NCBI RefSeq assembly: GCF_007004665.1
Contig: NZ_ML660052.1
Coordinates: 1 to 64,000, forward strand
Reading direction: 5' to 3'
Length of the DNA: 64,000 nucleotides
Source: Denitrobaculum tricleocarpae
GTDB lineage: Bacteria > Pseudomonadota > Alphaproteobacteria > Kiloniellales > Kiloniellaceae
A program made the translations under genes and the position numbers. The notes beneath the pieces are model-generated. The model worked only from the letters and a program-made list of their open reading frames with translations. It was not told the origin of the DNA and searched no databases. Position 1 is the stretch's first letter; the number at the start of each line of letters is the position of its first letter. Shown here piece by piece: positions 36,370 through 45,546 of the stretch.

Positions 36370-38790
36370 ATGAAATCGCACGCACGTGTTGTTGTGATCG
36401 GCGGCGGCATCGGCGGCTGCAGCGCCCTTTATCACCTGACCCGGGAGGGTTGGCGCGATGTCGTCCTGGTGGAGCGCGACGAGCTGACCTCCGGCACCAC
36501 CTGGCATTCGGCGGCGCAGGTTACGAATTTCGGCGGTATCCAGGTCATGGTCGGCCTCAAGAGCCATTCCATCCGGCTCTACAAGGAGCTGGCCGACGAT
36601 CCCGAGTACCCGATCAACTACCACCATGCCACTGGCGGATTGCGCCTGGCCTCGACCCAGGATCACCTGGACGGCTACCGGCACTTCATGTCCCTGGCCA
36701 AGGGCATGGGCGTCGATTTCGAACTGCTCGACCCGGAGGAATGCAAGCGGCGCCATCCCCTGATCACCACCGACAATCTTCTGGGTGCGCTTTGGGATCC
36801 GCTCGACGGTGATATCGATCCCGCCCAGCTCTGCCAGGCACTCGCCCGCAGGGCCCGTTTGGCGGGCGCGGAGATTTACCGGCACACGGCGGTGACGGAC
36901 CTCACGCAAAAGCCCGACGATAGCTGGATCGTCCACACCGAGAAGGGCGATATTCATTGCGAGATGATCGTCAATGCCGGCGGCTACCGCTGCAATGAGA
37001 TCTCAGCCATGATGGGCGTCGAGTTGCCGGTCGCTTCCATGGAGCACCAGTATCTGCTGACCGAACCTATTCCTGAAATCGAGGCGCTGGACTTCCGGGT
37101 GCCGCTGCTGCGCTGCCCGACCAATGACTTTTACTCCCGTCAAGAGAAGCACGGCCTGCTGGTCGGGTTTTACGAGCAGGACTGCAAGACCTGGGGTCTC
37201 GACGGCATCGATCCGAATTTCACCAACGCGCTTTGCCCGGACGATCTGGACCGCTGTATCGATACCATGGAGGGAACCTTCGCCCGGCTGCCCTGTTTGC
37301 AGGAGGCCGGCATCCATACCATCATCAACGGGCCGATCACCTACACGCCGGACGGCGTGCCGCTGGTCGGCAAGATCCCCGGCAAGCGCAATGCCTGGTG
37401 CCTGACCGGTTTGCGCGCGGGTCTGGGCGAAGGCGGGGGGCACGGCTGGCTCCTGGCGCAGATGATTGTCCACGGCGAAGCCTGCTACGACACCTGGGCA
37501 CTCGATCCCCGGCGTTTCACGCGTTATGCCAACATTGAGTATACGGCCTTAAAGGCGATCGAGGATTATCAGAACGAATTCCGCTTCCATATGCCCCATG
37601 AGCACCGGCCAGCAGGGCGGCCCATGAAGACCACGCCGCTGACTTCCCGCCTGGCGCAATTGGGCGCGGAGTTCGGGGTCGTGAACGGCTGGGAGCGTGC
37701 GCTCTATTTCAAGCCGGATCCCGACTTCAGGGAAGAACATTCCTTCCGCTTCAACAACAGTTTCGATGTGGTGGCCGCGGAGGTTAAGGCGGTTCAAAGC
37801 GGCGTCGGCATCATGGAGGTCTCCGGCTTTAACCGTTTCGAGATTGCCGGCGAGGGCGTTCTGGATTGGCTGGATGGGATCGTCTGTTCGCGGGTTCCGC
37901 GCAAGCCCGGCAAGCTGGCACTGACCTATTTTCTGAACGAACTCGGCAACGTGAAGGGTGAGGCGACGCTCGCAAACCTGGCCCAGGAGCGGGTGTGGTT
38001 CGGATCGGCGGCGGCCGCGGAGTATCACGATATGGACTGGCTGCACGAGAGACTCCCCGGGGATGGTTCGATCCGGATCGAGAGCCTCACGAACCGCATG
38101 ACCATTCTTGTCGTCGCGGGTCCGCGCGCGCGGGACCTGCTCAGGAAAGCCGCCCCGCGCTGCGATTGGTCGAAGGCGGCGTTCCCCTGGCTCTCGGCCC
38201 GCCCTGTAATGATCGGCAATGCCGAGGCTCTGGCCATGTCCGTGTCATTTTCTGGCGAACTGGCCTGGGAGCTGCACATTCCCAACGAACAGCTTTCCCT
38301 TGCCTTCGAGACGCTTTGGGAGGCGGGGCGGGAATTCGGCCTGAAGCCTTTCGGCCTCGCCGCGACCGAGTCCATGCGCCTCGAAAAGGGCTTCCGTCAC
38401 TGGAAAGCGGATCTCATAACGGAATTCAATCCCTTTGAGTCGGGGCTCCAGCGCTTCGTCAAACTGGACAAAGACTTTGTCGGCAAGCCCGCCCTGGAGA
38501 AGATGATGTCGGCGGGCCCGCGCCGTTCTTTTGTCAGCATGGTTTTGGAGAGTGAGACGGCGCCGGCGCAGCCGGGCGACTCAATCCTCTCGGCTGGCAA
38601 GGTCGTGGGGACCGTGACCTCCGCGTCCTGGGGCCACCGCGTCGGTAACAACATCGCGGCGGGATTCGTTGGGCCGGAACTCGCGTCACTGGGGACCAGG
38701 CTCGAGGTTGAGGTGATTGGTGAAGCGGTCGGCGCCGCTGTAACCGAGCCGTGTCTCTACGATCCTGACTTCACGCGCGTTCGGGCTTGA
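36370..38790 (+). CDS. FAD-dependent oxidoreductase with GcvT domain (dimethylglycine/sarcosine dehydrogenase-like)
   Basis: 806 residues. The N-terminal half is a DAO-type flavoprotein: dinucleotide motif VVVIGGGIGGCSALYHLT (about 8-25), then LTSGTTWHSAAQVTNFGG with the His that binds FAD covalently in DMGDH. The C-terminal half (about 425-800) is a GcvT/aminomethyltransferase fold that accepts the one-carbon unit on tetrahydrofolate (GVGIMEVSGFNRFEIAGEG; ESMRLEKGFRHW). It probably oxidises an N-methylated amino acid. It is divergent from the MttB-family gene; its 3' end overlaps the LacI gene end by 34 nt. Confidence 0.9.
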   Translation: MKSHARVVVIGGGIGGCSALYHLTREGWRDVVLVERDELTSGTTWHSAAQVTNFGGIQVMVGLKSHSIRLYKELADDPEYPINYHHATGGLRLASTQDHLDGYRHFMSLAKGMGVDFELLDPEECKRRHPLITTDNLLGALWDPLDGDIDPAQLCQALARRARLAGAEIYRHTAVTDLTQKPDDSWIVHTEKGDIHCEMIVNAGGYRCNEISAMMGVELPVASMEHQYLLTEPIPEIEALDFRVPLLRCPTNDFYSRQEKHGLLVGFYEQDCKTWGLDGIDPNFTNALCPDDLDRCIDTMEGTFARLPCLQEAGIHTIINGPITYTPDGVPLVGKIPGKRNAWCLTGLRAGLGEGGGHGWLLAQMIVHGEACYDTWALDPRRFTRYANIEYTALKAIEDYQNEFRFHMPHEHRPAGRPMKTTPLTSRLAQLGAEFGVVNGWERALYFKPDPDFREEHSFRFNNSFDVVAAEVKAVQSGVGIMEVSGFNRFEIAGEGVLDWLDGIVCSRVPRKPGKLALTYFLNELGNVKGEATLANLAQERVWFGSAAAAEYHDMDWLHERLPGDGSIRIESLTNRMTILVVAGPRARDLLRKAAPRCDWSKAAFPWLSARPVMIGNAEALAMSVSFSGELAWELHIPNEQLSLAFETLWEAGREFGLKPFGLAATESMRLEKGFRHWKADLITEFNPFESGLQRFVKLDKDFVGKPALEKMMSAGPRRSFVSMVLESETAPAQPGDSILSAGKVVGTVTSASWGHRVGNNIAAGFVGPELASLGTRLEVEVIGEAVGAAVTEPCLYDPDFTRVRA

Positions 38791-39842
38791 AAATGATCTG
38801 TGTCGACGCGCTGCAACAGGGGTGTCGGCCGGGGCGGCGCGGTGGATTTTCGCACCACAAGCGTTGTCTCGATCGGCCGCGGCGCGACAAGGCGCTCGCC
38901 CCGAAGCTGCGCGAGCAGGTGATGGGCGGCCTGACGCCCCATGCGGCCGCGCGGTGTCCGCACTGTGGTCAGGGGCGGTGAGATCTGACTTGCCAGCCAC
39001 ATGTCGTCGAAGCCCGTCACCGACACTTCGCCGGGGACGTCGACGTTCATATCCCTGGCTTCAAAGAGCGCGCCGTAGGCGTGGGGTTCGGAGCCGCAGA
39101 GGATACAGGTCGGCGGATTTTCCGCGGACATGAGGAGATGAAAAGCGTCCCGGCCGGCGTCCGGCTCAAAGGGGCGATGCAACAGCTGGTCCGGCGGCAG
39201 GCTCAGGCCATGACGCTCCAGTGCATTGCGGACACCGAAGTAACGGGCCTTCGCGCGGTCGTTATGTTCAATAAAGCCGGAAATCATGGCGAAGTGCCGG
39301 TGTCCCAGAGTGACCAGATAGTCGACCAGTTGCTCTGCGGCGGCGGCGTTATCAAAACCGACGCAGTGTTCTTTGCGCGTGTCGCTCGAGATCCATGTCA
39401 ATACGTAGGGAACGCCCTGTTGCTCGAGCTGGCGGTATATGTCCGGATCCCGCTGCGCCCCCACCAGCAGGAGTCCGTCGACCCGGCTCTCCAGGAAGTT
39501 CCGGATGTGGATCCTCTCCTGCTGCGGGTCGTACTCGGAACAGGCGACCGCAACCGTGTAACCGGCGCTGCCCACTTCCTTCTGAAAAGCCTCCAGTGGG
39601 CCGCCGAACAACATGTTGTCGAGCGAGGGCATGATGGCACCGATCATGCGGGTCTTTTTGGACGCAAGGGCGCGTGCCGAACCATTGGGGACATAGCCCA
39701 GCCGTTCGATAGTGTTCAGGATGCGTTCGCGTTTCTCCTCGCGCACGCTCGCCGGCCGGTTAATGCAGCGCGAAACAGTCGCCGGCGAAACCCCGGCGGC
39801 CCGGGCGACGTCGTCCAAAGTCGTGGTTGTGCGCCGCTTCAA
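38757..39842 (-). CDS. LacI-family transcriptional regulator
   Basis: 361 residues. The helix-turn-helix TTLDDVARAAGVSPATVSRC (about 7-26) and hinge GSARALASKKTR are followed by a periplasmic-binding-like effector domain (MIGAIMPSLDNMLFGGPLEA) and the usual GEVSVTGFDDMWLASQISPP near 280. The start is TTG 39842 with GGAAAGG before it; no ATG fits. An operator-like palindrome overlaps its own leader and a perfect one lies before the aminotransferase gene, so self-control and control of that operon are likely. Confidence 0.9.
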   Translation of the reverse strand: MKRRTTTTLDDVARAAGVSPATVSRCINRPASVREEKRERILNTIERLGYVPNGSARALASKKTRMIGAIMPSLDNMLFGGPLEAFQKEVGSAGYTVAVACSEYDPQQERIHIRNFLESRVDGLLLVGAQRDPDIYRQLEQQGVPYVLTWISSDTRKEHCVGFDNAAAAEQLVDYLVTLGHRHFAMISGFIEHNDRAKARYFGVRNALERHGLSLPPDQLLHRPFEPDAGRDAFHLLMSAENPPTCILCGSEPHAYGALFEARDMNVDVPGEVSVTGFDDMWLASQISPPLTTVRTPRGRMGRQAAHHLLAQLRGERLVAPRPIETTLVVRKSTAPPRPTPLLQRVDTDHFQARTRVKSGS

Positions 39843-39844
39843 TC

Positions 39845-39858
39845 TGAAAGCCTTTCCA
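39845..39858. promoter_or_regulatory. Imperfect LacI-type operator at the lacI-like gene start
   Basis: TGAAAGCCTTTCCA agrees with the perfect site at 40042 (TGAAAGCGCTTTCA) in 11 of 14 positions. It lies immediately upstream of the TTG start and covers its Shine-Dalgarno, as expected for autoregulation. Confidence 0.45.
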
Positions 39859-40207
39859 TGGAGACGGCCCTTTGACCCTCCTGCTTCGTCGTAGCAAACC
39901 GTCGACCAGCATATATTCTTTCTTCAAACAAAACGAAGACAGAAATTTTTCCCATACAACTCAATTACAAAGACCGGAGTTGTCTTGCCTTGTTGACTCA
40001 CTACCAAGCTATGTGATCTGTTTTGAAAAAGAGAGGCGTTTTGAAAGCGCTTTCAGAAAGGCGCAAGCTGCGAGCGGTGCCTTTCCAGGGACAGACTTTT
40101 CGGAGACGGGGTTTGCAGGGACTGGGTTTGCGAGCAAAGCAGAATGTCTTCAAGCTGACGCAACAGGCCGGCACGTGAGATCGGCTGTGGATGGGCAGTG
40201 CGAATCA
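39859..40207. other. Regulatory gap between the LacI gene and the aminotransferase gene
   Basis: About 350 bp. The aminotransferase frame is open through it but the translated stretch is not like the family. The first half is A/T-rich; a LacI-type operator lies at 40042. No separate gene is seen. Confidence 0.5.
40042..40055. promoter_or_regulatory. Perfect LacI-type operator TGAAAGCGCTTTCA
   Basis: Fourteen-base perfect palindrome with the central CG typical of LacI/GalR-family and cre sites. It lies 150 bp before the aminotransferase start and about 200 bp from the divergent lacI-like gene. Confidence 0.7.
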
Positions 40208-41455
40208 ATGGCCGAAGTCACCTTTTCAGGGGATTTGAGCGCACCGGACCCGGTTCCGGAGGCCGGAATTGAAGCCGCTGTCCGTTTGCTGCGTGACGGG
40301 CGCTTGTTTCGCTATGGCGAGGACCGCAGTTCCATTCCCGAGGCCGCATTGCTGGAGCAGGAGTTCGCGGCCTATCAGGGCCGCAAGTACTGCGTTGCCG
40401 TAAATTCCGGCGGCTGTGCCATTTTCCTTGCTCTCAAGGCAGCAGGGGTTTGTGCCGGTGACAAGGTCCTGGTCAACGCCTTCACGCTGGCGCCGGTTCC
40501 GGGCGCGATCTCTCATGCCGGTGCCGACCCTGTCCTTGTCGATATCAACGATCGCTATGTCGTTGACCTTGAGGACCTGGACCGCAAAGCGGCTGAGAGC
40601 GGTGCAGGCTTCTTTCTCATGTCCTTCATGCGCGGTCATATCCCCGATATGGATGCGGTCGTCGAAATCTGCGCGCGGCACGGCATTACCATGATCGAAG
40701 ACTGTGCCCATACCATGGGCGGCGGCTGGAACGGTCGCCTGACCGGTACCTTCGGCAAGGCCGGGTGCTTCAGTGCGCAAACCTTCAAACAGATCAACTC
40801 CGGCGAGGGTGGCCTGATCGTCACCGATGATGAGGATCTTGCGGCCCGCGCGATCCTGCTGTCCGGCAGCTACATGCTTTACGCGCAGCACCGCGCCCGG
40901 CCACCGATGGAAGTCTTCGAGCGCCATCGTTTTTCAACACCCAACTGTTCCATGCGGATGTCCGGGCTGGTCGCGGCTCTGCTGCGCCCGCAGCTTGCGA
41001 GTTTGGATGAGCGAAATCTCCGCTGGCGGCGAATTTACGACACTCTGGCAGCCGAGCTTGCCGGGATTGACGGACTTGTCCTCCCCGCACGGCCCGCAGA
41101 AGAAGACTTCGCGCCGACTTCGATGCAGTTTTCTGTCAGTCCCGATCTCCTGGATGACGGGCAGCTTGCGCACTTCATTCAGGATGCCGACGCCCATGGC
41201 GTCCATGTAAAATGGTTCGGCGCAACCGATCCCGTCGGCTTCACCAGCCGTCATGATCACTGGCGCTATATTGATGGGTCGGCGGCCGGCGCGGTCCCCA
41301 ACGCGGACCGTATTCTGAGCCGGCTTTGCGACTTTCGCTTGCCGCTTTGGCTGAGCGAGGCGGATTGCCGGACCATAGCTGCAGTCTTGAAGCAGGCCGT
41401 GGCGGCGGCCCGGTCGGTCGGAAACGGGTCCGAAAAGATCAGGCACACTGCCTGA
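40208..41455 (+). CDS. DegT/DnrJ/EryC1/StrS-family PLP aminotransferase
   Basis: 415 residues from ATG 40208. Fold-type I aminotransferase marks: VNSGGCAIFLALKAAGVCAG (about 65-85), EDCAHTMGGGWNGRLTGTFG (about 165) with the Asp that binds the PLP pyridine, and FSAQTFKQINSGEGGLIVTD, where Lys is the expected Schiff-base residue. The family usually aminates keto sugars, but no sugar-nucleotide genes are nearby, so the substrate is open. It sits between a LacI regulator and the betaine transporter, 162 bp before proX. The open frame runs upstream to 39872, but that part is unlike the family. Confidence 0.8.
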   Translation: MAEVTFSGDLSAPDPVPEAGIEAAVRLLRDGRLFRYGEDRSSIPEAALLEQEFAAYQGRKYCVAVNSGGCAIFLALKAAGVCAGDKVLVNAFTLAPVPGAISHAGADPVLVDINDRYVVDLEDLDRKAAESGAGFFLMSFMRGHIPDMDAVVEICARHGITMIEDCAHTMGGGWNGRLTGTFGKAGCFSAQTFKQINSGEGGLIVTDDEDLAARAILLSGSYMLYAQHRARPPMEVFERHRFSTPNCSMRMSGLVAALLRPQLASLDERNLRWRRIYDTLAAELAGIDGLVLPARPAEEDFAPTSMQFSVSPDLLDDGQLAHFIQDADAHGVHVKWFGATDPVGFTSRHDHWRYIDGSAAGAVPNADRILSRLCDFRLPLWLSEADCRTIAAVLKQAVAAARSVGNGSEKIRHTA

Positions 41456-41617
41456 GGGAAAGACGTTTTGAAGAGACAGATGCGTTCGGATTGGGGAATT
41501 CGGGCGCTTCATCGGGAACCCGAGATTGACCTCGAAACACGGCCAAAGACGCTGTGAAGAGGCCAGAAACCAGAAGCATGAGTGTTAAAAAAGAAACTAA
41601 AACAGGAGCAAGAGGCA

Positions 41618-42574
41618 ATGAAAGTGAATAAGGTTTTATCAAGTGTTGCGGTGGCTGCGGTTCTTTCCACGGCTGCGCCTGCCTATGCGGCGGACGTGAT
41701 CATCGGTGTGCCGAACTGGCCGTCGGTGCGTGTAACCGCGCATGTTCTCAAGGTGGTTCTGGAAGACAACCTCGGCCTGGAAGTTGAGCTGCAGAACGGC
41801 ACCAACCCGGTCGTCTTCGAGGCCATGGATTCGGGCTCCATGCATGTGCACCCGGAAGTCTGGCTGCCGAACCAATCCAATCTGAACAATAAGTTCGTCA
41901 ATGAGCGCAAGAGCGTGATGGTCAACCCGAACGGCGTGGCAGGTGATCAGGCCATGTGCGTCACCAAAGGCACCGCCGAGCGGACCGGAATTACCGAGCT
42001 GTCGGATCTGACCAACCCTGATATGGCCAAGAACTTCGATACGGACGGCGACGGCAAGGGCGAGATCTGGATCGGAGCCGCAGGCTGGGCCTCCACCAAC
42101 GTGGAGAAGGTTCGCGCAAAGTCCTATGGCTATTCCGAGACCATGCAGCTCAAGGAAATGGACGAAACGCTCGCGCTGGCGGAAGTGGACAACGCGGTTG
42201 CCCAGAAGAAGGACATCGTTTTCTTCTGCTACACGCCGCACCACATGTTCGCGCTGCACGATCTTGTCATCCTGAAAGAGCCGAAGCATGACGCTGCCAA
42301 GTGGAATGTGCTTCAGCCGACGGACGATCCGGAATGGCTCGAGAAGTCAGACGCCGCGGTTGCCTGGAACACGGCTTACCTGCACATCCACTATGCCGCC
42401 AAGCTTGAAGAAGAGCAGCCGGCAGCCGCCGAGGTGCTGAAAAATGTCAAGCTCGATACCGACACGGTGTCTGCCATGACCTATGCACTGGTGGTCGAGA
42501 AGCAGGATCCCGAAGCCTACGCCAAGAAGTGGGTGAGTGAAAACGGGGCACTGGTTGACTCCTGGCTGAACTAA
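41618..42574 (+). CDS. proX: Glycine betaine/proline-type ABC transporter substrate-binding protein
   Basis: 318 residues with a signal peptide (MKVNKVLSSVAVAAVLSTAA to AYA). The mature protein starts ADVIIGVPNWPSVRVTAHVL and contains SMHVHPEVWLPNQ and GEIWIGAAGWAS, typical of ProX/OpuAC-like binding proteins whose aromatic residues cage a quaternary ammonium group. The start after AGGAGCAAGAGGCA is preferred to 41582. It is followed by a hairpin and then the ATPase and permease genes. The ligand could be betaine, choline or a related compound. Confidence 0.88.
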   Translation: MKVNKVLSSVAVAAVLSTAAPAYAADVIIGVPNWPSVRVTAHVLKVVLEDNLGLEVELQNGTNPVVFEAMDSGSMHVHPEVWLPNQSNLNNKFVNERKSVMVNPNGVAGDQAMCVTKGTAERTGITELSDLTNPDMAKNFDTDGDGKGEIWIGAAGWASTNVEKVRAKSYGYSETMQLKEMDETLALAEVDNAVAQKKDIVFFCYTPHHMFALHDLVILKEPKHDAAKWNVLQPTDDPEWLEKSDAAVAWNTAYLHIHYAAKLEEEQPAAAEVLKNVKLDTDTVSAMTYALVVEKQDPEAYAKKWVSENGALVDSWLN

Positions 42575-42597
42575 AGTCCGGAACTGGTGATGACGCC

Positions 42598-42623
42598 GGG
42601 CGCTCTCTTCCTTGAGGGCGCCC
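42598..42623 (+). terminator. Hairpin after proX, attenuator or partial terminator
   Basis: GGGCGCTCTC (42598-42607) pairs with GAGGGCGCCC (42614-42623) over 10 bp including one G-U pair; the loop is TTCCTT. Only a weak T run (TGTTTT) follows about 10 nt later. It probably reduces read-through into proV. Confidence 0.55.
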
Positions 42624-42848
42624 GCGCTATCCTGTTTTGTGAGTCTGATTGTCGTCATCCGGTCGGTGGTGCACGTACAACAGACTCTCATTTTCGCGTC
42701 AAACTCGTTGCTCAAGGGGATGGGAGCGGCAGGTTTGAGAGGCTGATCGTTCGAAGTTGCAATGATCAGGCTTCAGAGTGCGGACGTTCTTGACGGATAG
42801 GGTCAAGAGCGGGAAACGCCCTCTCACTCTATAGTCATGAGGCTGATT

Positions 42849-42878
42849 GACGTTTTCTCGGTTTCAGCGAAAACGGTC
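42849..42878. promoter_or_regulatory. Inverted repeat before proV
   Basis: CGTTTTC (42851-42857) and GAAAACG (42869-42875) are exact reverse complements, and flanking bases extend the pairing with one bulge (TGAC/GTCA). It is 27 bp before the GTG start and may be an operator or a leader hairpin. The rest of 42624-42848 shows no gene. Confidence 0.4.
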
Positions 42879-42901
42879 AGGCTCTAGCTGGGGGAAGCTA
42901 A

Positions 42902-43951
42902 GTGCCGGAAAATGTAATCGAGCTTGAGGGCGTCTGGAAAATCTTCGGCGAGCGCGCCCAAGAAGCCATGGAAGCCGTCAAATCCCGCGACCTGAGCAAA
43001 GCCGAGGTCCTTCAAGAGTTCGGCTGTGTTGTCGGAATTGCGGATTGTTCCTTCACCGTGGAGCGCGGTGAAATTTTTTGCGTCATGGGACTGTCGGGGT
43101 CCGGCAAGTCGACCATGGTGCGCCATCTGAACCGGCTGATCGAGCCTACGGCGGGCCGTATATCTCTCTTGGGGCGGGATATGATTTCGCTGGGTGGCGA
43201 GGAGCTGCGGGAAATGCGGGCCGTCCACATCGGGATGGTCTTTCAGCACATGGCGCTCTTGCCGCACCGCACGGTGCGCGACAACGTCGGCTTCCCGCTG
43301 CAGGTTCGCGGTGAGCCGAAGTCCAAACGCTGGGAGGTGTCGCAGCAGTGTCTCTCCCGCGTGAATCTCGACGGCTACGAGGACCGGTTTCCCCGGGAGC
43401 TCTCGGGCGGCATGCAGCAGCGCGTTGGCCTGGCCCGTGCGCTGGCTTCCGACCCCGAAGTCCTGCTGATGGACGAGCCCTTCTCGGCGCTCGATCCCCT
43501 GATCCGCAGACAGCTCCAGGACCAGTTCATGGCGCTGTCGCATGAACTGCAGAAGACCACGGTCTTCATCACCCATGACCTGGACGAAGCAATCCGCATC
43601 GGCAACCGGATTGCCATTATGAAAGACGGGCGCGTCGTTCAGATCGGCACGCCCGAGCAGATCGTCACCCAGCCCGCCGACGATTACGTGCGGGATTTCG
43701 TCGAGGGTATCTCCAAACTCAAGCTGGTTTTCGCGCACTCCATCATGGTGCCGATAGAGAGCTACGAGGTCACAGCCGGACAGGATCTCGCGCTGGCGCC
43801 CAGGGCACCGCACGGAACGGACCTGGACCAACTGATCGACATTGCGACCACCACCGAACAGCCAATCGTCATTCAGGACGATGACGGTAAGGACGTCGGT
43901 GTGATCAACAAAGCGACATTGCTCAAGGGCATTCAGGGAGGCAAGGCATGA
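42902..43951 (+). CDS. proV: Glycine betaine ABC transporter ATP-binding protein
   Basis: 349 residues. Walker A MGLSGSGKSTMVRHLNRLIE (about 62), Q-loop MVFQHMALLPHRTV, signature LSGGMQQRVGLARAL, Walker B LLMDEPFSALDPLIR. These are ProV/OpuAA marks. The usual tandem CBS region is short and diverged (about 280-345). The start is GTG with GGGGGAAG before it. An N-terminal insertion containing EVLQEFGCVVGIADCSF is characteristic of the family. It overlaps proW by 4 nt. Confidence 0.92.
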   Translation: MPENVIELEGVWKIFGERAQEAMEAVKSRDLSKAEVLQEFGCVVGIADCSFTVERGEIFCVMGLSGSGKSTMVRHLNRLIEPTAGRISLLGRDMISLGGEELREMRAVHIGMVFQHMALLPHRTVRDNVGFPLQVRGEPKSKRWEVSQQCLSRVNLDGYEDRFPRELSGGMQQRVGLARALASDPEVLLMDEPFSALDPLIRRQLQDQFMALSHELQKTTVFITHDLDEAIRIGNRIAIMKDGRVVQIGTPEQIVTQPADDYVRDFVEGISKLKLVFAHSIMVPIESYEVTAGQDLALAPRAPHGTDLDQLIDIATTTEQPIVIQDDDGKDVGVINKATLLKGIQGGKA

Positions 43952-45483
43952 CCGATACAGGCCTCGAACTCGGGCCCAAGGCGCTCGACAGTTCCATCGG
44001 CGAATTCGTCAAGGAACGCGAAGACTACTACACGGCGGAATTTGCCAAGATCCAGGGCGCGACGGGTTTTGCCTGGTCCTGGAATCTCATGGCGGCGGTT
44101 TTCGGCCCACTCTGGGGGGCCTACCGCGGGCTCTGGGGTTTCTTCTGGACCTTCCTGGTTCTCGAACTCTTTGCTCTGGTGCAGCTCGGACGCGGGCTTT
44201 GGGCGGACCTGGGAGCCGAAAGTCTGGCGCGGGTCGAGAGACTGACGGCAAACATTGAGGCGCGCAGAGAAAGGGCACGTGAGGCGCTTGCAGCGGGGGA
44301 TCAAGCCGCGGCGGACTCTTCGCTCAAGGTGGCTGAAAACCTGGAAAAGGCCGTGGCGAATGCGCAGGCGGCGGCTGACGCCGCGGCGGCAGATGCCTTT
44401 GGTATTCTCCTGATCGGTATCGCCTTATTCGTTCTGGTGAAGCTGCTTGAAGGTTTTTACGCGAATTACGCCTACGAAAAGCAGTACCTGCGCTGGCGTA
44501 CAGACGAGAATACGCCTTCTGGGCTGAACACCACCAGTGCCGCGTTGGGTGGGCTCCTGTTGCTCGGGATCTGGCCCCTGACGCTGTACCGCTTCACGGT
44601 GTCGAAGCCGAATGAATTCATCACGACCTTCCCGATTGACAAGGAGTTCTTCACCCCGACCGCCAACTGGATGGAGGGCGGTTTCGACTGGCTTGCCGTT
44701 GAGTTCGGTGGGGTTTTCAAGGGCGTGACGACTTCGATCAAATGGGTGCTGGACGGGCTTGAAGTTATTCTGGTGGACACGCCCTGGCCGGTGGTGATGC
44801 TGGTGATCTTCGTTATGGCGTGGCGTCTGGCGGGGCCGCGTGTCGCGATTTTCTCGGCTGCGGCTCTAGCCTATCTGGCCTTCTTCGGGCTCTGGGAAGT
44901 CTCCATGGTCACGGTCGCACTGCTGGGCGCCGCCGCTTTCCTCTGCCTGATCTTCGGGATTCCTCTGGGCATCTGGTTCGGGAAGAGCCAGCGCGCCTAC
45001 AACGCGGCACTGCCTGTCCTCGACTTTATGCAGACCATGCCGGCCTTTGTTTACCTGATCCCGATTATCGCCTTTTTCGGCACCGGCAAGCCTCCGGGTG
45101 TCTTGGCGACGATCATCTTCGCCATGCCGCCGGTGATCCGCCTGACGGCTCTGGGGATGCGCCAGGTGCCGGCGGGCACGAAGGAGGCCGCGGTGGCCTT
45201 CGGCTGCACCAAGTGGCAGCTCTTGCGTGATGTGGAGATCCCGCTCGCCATGCCGTCGATCATGACCGGGATCAATCAGACCATTCTGATGTGTCTCTCG
45301 ATGGTGGTGATCGCTTCGCTGATCGGCGCCGGCGGACTGGGTGCGAACATTCTCGAAGCCCTGCAGTATGCCGCGAAGGGCCAGGGCATGCTCGCCGGTC
45401 TGGCCATTCTCTTCTGCGCCATGGTGATCGATCGGATCATTCAGGGCAGTTATCGGCGCTCCGAGAAAGCAAGCGGCGGCTGA
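43948..45483 (+). CDS. proW: Glycine betaine ABC transporter permease with extra N-terminal membrane/coiled-coil domain
   Basis: 511 residues, well above the usual 280-350. About residues 20-85 resemble a DUF2628-type membrane segment (GFAWSWNLMAAVFGPLWGAY). An Ala/Glu-rich coiled coil (about 92-150) and a helix (FGILLIGIALFVLVKLLEGF) follow. The classic permease starts at about 270 and holds the conserved EAA loop (GMRQVPAGTKEAAVAFGCTK) and MVVIASLIGAGGLGANILEA. With ProV it imports betaine-like solutes. The added domain may sense osmolarity or crowding, but this is a guess. Confidence 0.9.
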   Translation: MTDTGLELGPKALDSSIGEFVKEREDYYTAEFAKIQGATGFAWSWNLMAAVFGPLWGAYRGLWGFFWTFLVLELFALVQLGRGLWADLGAESLARVERLTANIEARRERAREALAAGDQAAADSSLKVAENLEKAVANAQAAADAAAADAFGILLIGIALFVLVKLLEGFYANYAYEKQYLRWRTDENTPSGLNTTSAALGGLLLLGIWPLTLYRFTVSKPNEFITTFPIDKEFFTPTANWMEGGFDWLAVEFGGVFKGVTTSIKWVLDGLEVILVDTPWPVVMLVIFVMAWRLAGPRVAIFSAAALAYLAFFGLWEVSMVTVALLGAAAFLCLIFGIPLGIWFGKSQRAYNAALPVLDFMQTMPAFVYLIPIIAFFGTGKPPGVLATIIFAMPPVIRLTALGMRQVPAGTKEAAVAFGCTKWQLLRDVEIPLAMPSIMTGINQTILMCLSMVVIASLIGAGGLGANILEALQYAAKGQGMLAGLAILFCAMVIDRIIQGSYRRSEKASGG

Positions 45484-45511
45484 TCCGGTTTCTGTCGGAA
45501 ACACCTTTTAG

Positions 45512-45546
45512 TGAGCGGAGCTTCACGTGCTCCGCTCATTTTTTTT
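45512..45546 (+). terminator. Rho-independent terminator of the proVW operon
   Basis: TGAGCGGAGC (45512-45521) and GCTCCGCTCA (45529-45538) form a perfect 10-bp stem with a 7-nt loop, followed by eight T residues. It lies 29 bp after the proW stop. Confidence 0.95.

Noticed and set aside
39872-40207. N-terminal 112-residue extension of the aminotransferase
   Set aside because: Not similar to the family, contains a perfect operator palindrome, and has repeated FSETGFAGTGF-like junk. The start at 40208 is preferred.
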